NCBI GenBank assembly: GCA_022565745.1 | Contig: JAIUMB010000103.1 | Span: forward strand, 1 to 8,286 | Direction: 5' to 3' | Source: Cryomorphaceae bacterium | GTDB taxonomy: Bacteria; Bacteroidota; Bacteroidia; Flavobacteriales; Schleiferiaceae | DNA: 8,286 nt | Part shown: positions 6,496-8,286 of the stretch, one piece after another | Position numbering within the stretch: position 1 is the first letter of the stretch | Layout: each line of letters begins with the position of its first letter | Notes under the pieces: model-generated | The model's input: only the letters and a program-made list of their open reading frames with translations | What the model was told of the DNA's origin: nothing | Database searches by the model: none | Program-made: the position numbers and the translations under genes

Positions 6496-7185
6496 ATGTT
6501 TCGATTTCGAGCATTTAAAGCGACCAACGACATCAATGGTTGCGAAAATTATAGAGATGGTCATCGACAAGTTTTGATCGATTACGGCATTTCAAACATC
6601 ACAACCAATACCAATGACTGGATGTATAATCCTTACATGTACTGTATTGTTGTTGAATTAGAAGAAACAGGAGAAGTTGTAGGTGGTGTAAGAATTCAAA
6701 TTTCCCACAAAGACAAGCCTTTGCCTGTAGAGGAAGCTGTTGGAAAAATTGATCCAAAAGTGATTGATTGGATTTCGTCATACAGAAACAATGGAGGGGT
6801 TGGGGAATTATGTGCATTGTGGAATGCAAAAAAAGTTGCCGGTATGGGCCTAAGCTTACTACTTATAAGAGCAGGAATATCTGTGGTTAATCAAGTACAC
6901 ATAAATTCATTGGTGACCATTTGTGCCGACTACACCATGTGGATGGTGCGAAGGGTAGGTTTTATGGTTGAAGCGTCTTTGGGGTGTGAAGGTGAATTTC
7001 ACTACCCAAACGAAAATTACATTGCGCGAATACTTCATAGAATTAACACCAATACACTGATACATGCTGAAGAGCACGACCGTCAATGCATATTTGACCT
7101 TAGACATTCTCCGGTGCAAACCAAAATAGAAAAGGGTAATAAAGGCGATGTATTGATTAACTACAATTTGTACATAAAGCAATGA
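6496..7185 (+). CDS. GNAT-fold acyltransferase resembling LuxI/FeeM-type synthases
   Basis: This 229-aa soluble protein has no signal peptide or membrane segment. Its layout resembles autoinducer/N-acyl-amino-acid synthases of the GNAT fold: an N-terminal basic helix YRDGHRQVL (19-27, Arg20/Arg24), an acidic-aromatic turn DWMYNPYMY (41-49), strand CIVVELEETGEVVGGVRI (50-67) with Arg66 about 42 residues after Arg24, GELCALW (103-109) with Glu104, an acyl-CoA/ACP-binding stretch KKVAGMGLSLLLIRAGI (112-128), and LVTICADYTMWMVRRVGF (139-156) with LG at 162-163. The spacing of the two Arg and the Glu recalls EsaI R24, R68 and E97, while the aromatic F28/W34 pair and the DxxD of true LuxI proteins are not clearly kept. 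So acyl-homoserine lactone itself is doubtful; an acyl amino acid or other amide, or the acyltransferase linked to exosortase systems, are alternatives. The ATG lies 2 bp after the preceding stop; the stop overlaps the next start (ATGA). Confidence 0.7.
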   Translation: MFRFRAFKATNDINGCENYRDGHRQVLIDYGISNITTNTNDWMYNPYMYCIVVELEETGEVVGGVRIQISHKDKPLPVEEAVGKIDPKVIDWISSYRNNGGVGELCALWNAKKVAGMGLSLLLIRAGISVVNQVHINSLVTICADYTMWMVRRVGFMVEASLGCEGEFHYPNENYIARILHRINTNTLIHAEEHDRQCIFDLRHSPVQTKIEKGNKGDVLINYNLYIKQ

Positions 7186-8286
7186 GTACACATCAATTTT
7201 TAATCACCATAGCATTGGTTTTTGCCACTTTAATTGGCAAAGCTGATGTTATTGTTTTTGACGATCAGACCGGAAGCATTATCATTGGCAATAAGATTGC
7301 CTACTTCAAAGACGACACGCAATCTTTAAGTGCACAAGACGTCATTCAGGAATCTTTTAACGAAAGCTCCGTTAAAGTCCCCAACTTGGGCATTTCATCA
7401 TCTACACATTGGATAAAGTTTAGCGTCAACAACAAAACAAACGAACCCGAAATTTACCTTGAATTTCGACAACCCCTTATCGACAACATAACCATTTATG
7501 ATGCTACAAATGAAGATAACATAATTCGCATTGGTTTTGGTGGCGATAACTTTCCCTTTTCTCAACGTGAAATCAAACACCCCAGTTACTTTTTTACCTT
7601 AACCATTGAACCGGGAGAAACACGAACATTTCTTGCAAGTATTCAAAGTGGTGAACAGATTTTGGGATTCTTTGTACTGTCAGACAAAGCACATACGATG
7701 AATTACACCAGTCTCTCAGATACCTTATTTGGATTGTATGCTGGGATTATTCTCGCGCTGCTTTTCTACAACTTGTTTATTTACATCACCGTAAGAGAAA
7801 AAGTCTATCTTAGGTACGTTGTCTATATCCTGTTTATTGGACTGACGCAAATATCTTTACAAGGCTATGCATTTAAAATATTTTCGCCAAACCACCCATA
7901 TATCGCCAACATTCTGCCTTACGTGTTTTCATGCTTAGTTGGCATTTCAGCCATCTACTTTATGAGAGAGTTTCTCAACTCCAAAACACGTATACCGAAG
8001 TTCCACAACTTGTCTTATCTCTTTGAATACCTCTACTGGATTACTCTTTTAATACCATTTTTTGGATTCTACAATTTGGCTTATTTATTGGTACTTGCCC
8101 TGGCAGGCTCTATATCAATTTACATGTTAACTGCTGGTGTTTTGGTATACAAAACCGGCTACTCACCAGCCAAGTATTACTTGCTCGGGTGGTCCATGCT
8201 TCTCGTAGGCATCATTATTTACGTATTAAAAGACTTTAGTGTGTTGCCAACAAACTTTGTAACTTCATACACAATGCCTATTGGCT
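7182..8286 (+). CDS. 7TMR-DISM membrane receptor, N-terminal part (cut by window end)
   Basis: The reading frame is open to the window edge (368 codons plus one base), so the output domain is missing. ATG at 7182 overlaps the previous stop as ATGA, which implies translational coupling. Residues 1 to about 21 are a signal peptide (MSTHQFLITIALVFATLIGKA). Residues about 25-170 form an extracellular DISMED2 beta-sandwich with the family marks STHWIKFSVNN (74-84), EIYLEFRQPLIDNITIYD (90-107) and PSYFFTLTIEPGET (134-147). This domain is thought to bind carbohydrate-like or other small ligands. From about 183 a 7TM bundle begins with LFGLYAGIILALLFYNLFIYI, typical of 7TMR-DISM, followed by hydrophobic segments at about 209-228, 241-261, 284-298, 299-322 and 332-349. 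Known members continue into a histidine kinase, GGDEF, adenylate cyclase, phosphatase or HTH module; which one applies here cannot be seen. Its place in the operon suggests it senses a molecule linked to the two upstream enzymes (inference). Confidence 0.92.
   Translation, partial: MSTHQFLITIALVFATLIGKADVIVFDDQTGSIIIGNKIAYFKDDTQSLSAQDVIQESFNESSVKVPNLGISSSTHWIKFSVNNKTNEPEIYLEFRQPLIDNITIYDATNEDNIIRIGFGGDNFPFSQREIKHPSYFFTLTIEPGETRTFLASIQSGEQILGFFVLSDKAHTMNYTSLSDTLFGLYAGIILALLFYNLFIYITVREKVYLRYVVYILFIGLTQISLQGYAFKIFSPNHPYIANILPYVFSCLVGISAIYFMREFLNSKTRIPKFHNLSYLFEYLYWITLLIPFFGFYNLAYLLVLALAGSISIYMLTAGVLVYKTGYSPAKYYLLGWSMLLVGIIIYVLKDFSVLPTNFVTSYTMPIG

Overview
The window looks like chromosomal DNA of a member of the Bacteroidota, probably a flavobacterium-like or cryomorph-like marine lineage (lineage is inference). 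The reasons are the family-specific protein variants, the absence of Shine-Dalgarno sequences before most starts, promoter elements of the Bacteroidota type (TTG at about -33 and TAnnTTTG at about -7), and a 7TMR-DISM receptor. All supported genes lie on the + strand.

Left part (1-3668): three ordinary metabolic or housekeeping genes with short gaps. They are a PLP-dependent cystathionine gamma-synthase-family enzyme (154-1386), a two-domain SDR/NAD(P)-binding protein with a C-terminal DUF2867 domain (1435-2892), and an RluF-type 23S rRNA pseudouridine synthase (2937-3668). The rluF start lies only 4 nt after a perfect TAnnTTTG box, so its mRNA may be leaderless.

Middle (3669-4180): a very AT-rich gap of about 510 bp with no convincing gene. 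It holds a tandem repeat that duplicates the rluF stop region, AT-rich inverted repeats and many A/T tracts. Just before the next gene there is a Bacteroidota-type promoter bracketed by two near-identical palindromic sites (cagcggNttaaccgcY, 43 bp apart).

Right part (4181 to the end): a compact three-gene unit with a 2-bp gap and then an ATGA overlap. Gene A is a 770-aa fusion of a ThiF/E1-like adenylation domain to a nitroreductase domain (Rv1355c/MoeY-like). Gene B is a 229-aa GNAT-fold acyltransferase that resembles LuxI/FeeM-type acyl-amino-acid or acyl-homoserine-lactone synthases. Gene C, cut by the window end, is a 7TMR-DISM membrane receptor with a signal peptide, a DISMED2 sensor domain and the 7TM bundle. 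My reading (inference) is a small-molecule synthesis and sensing cassette: A and B make or modify an acylated metabolite, C senses a ligand, and a regulator binds the twin palindromes. This is the most interesting object in the window.
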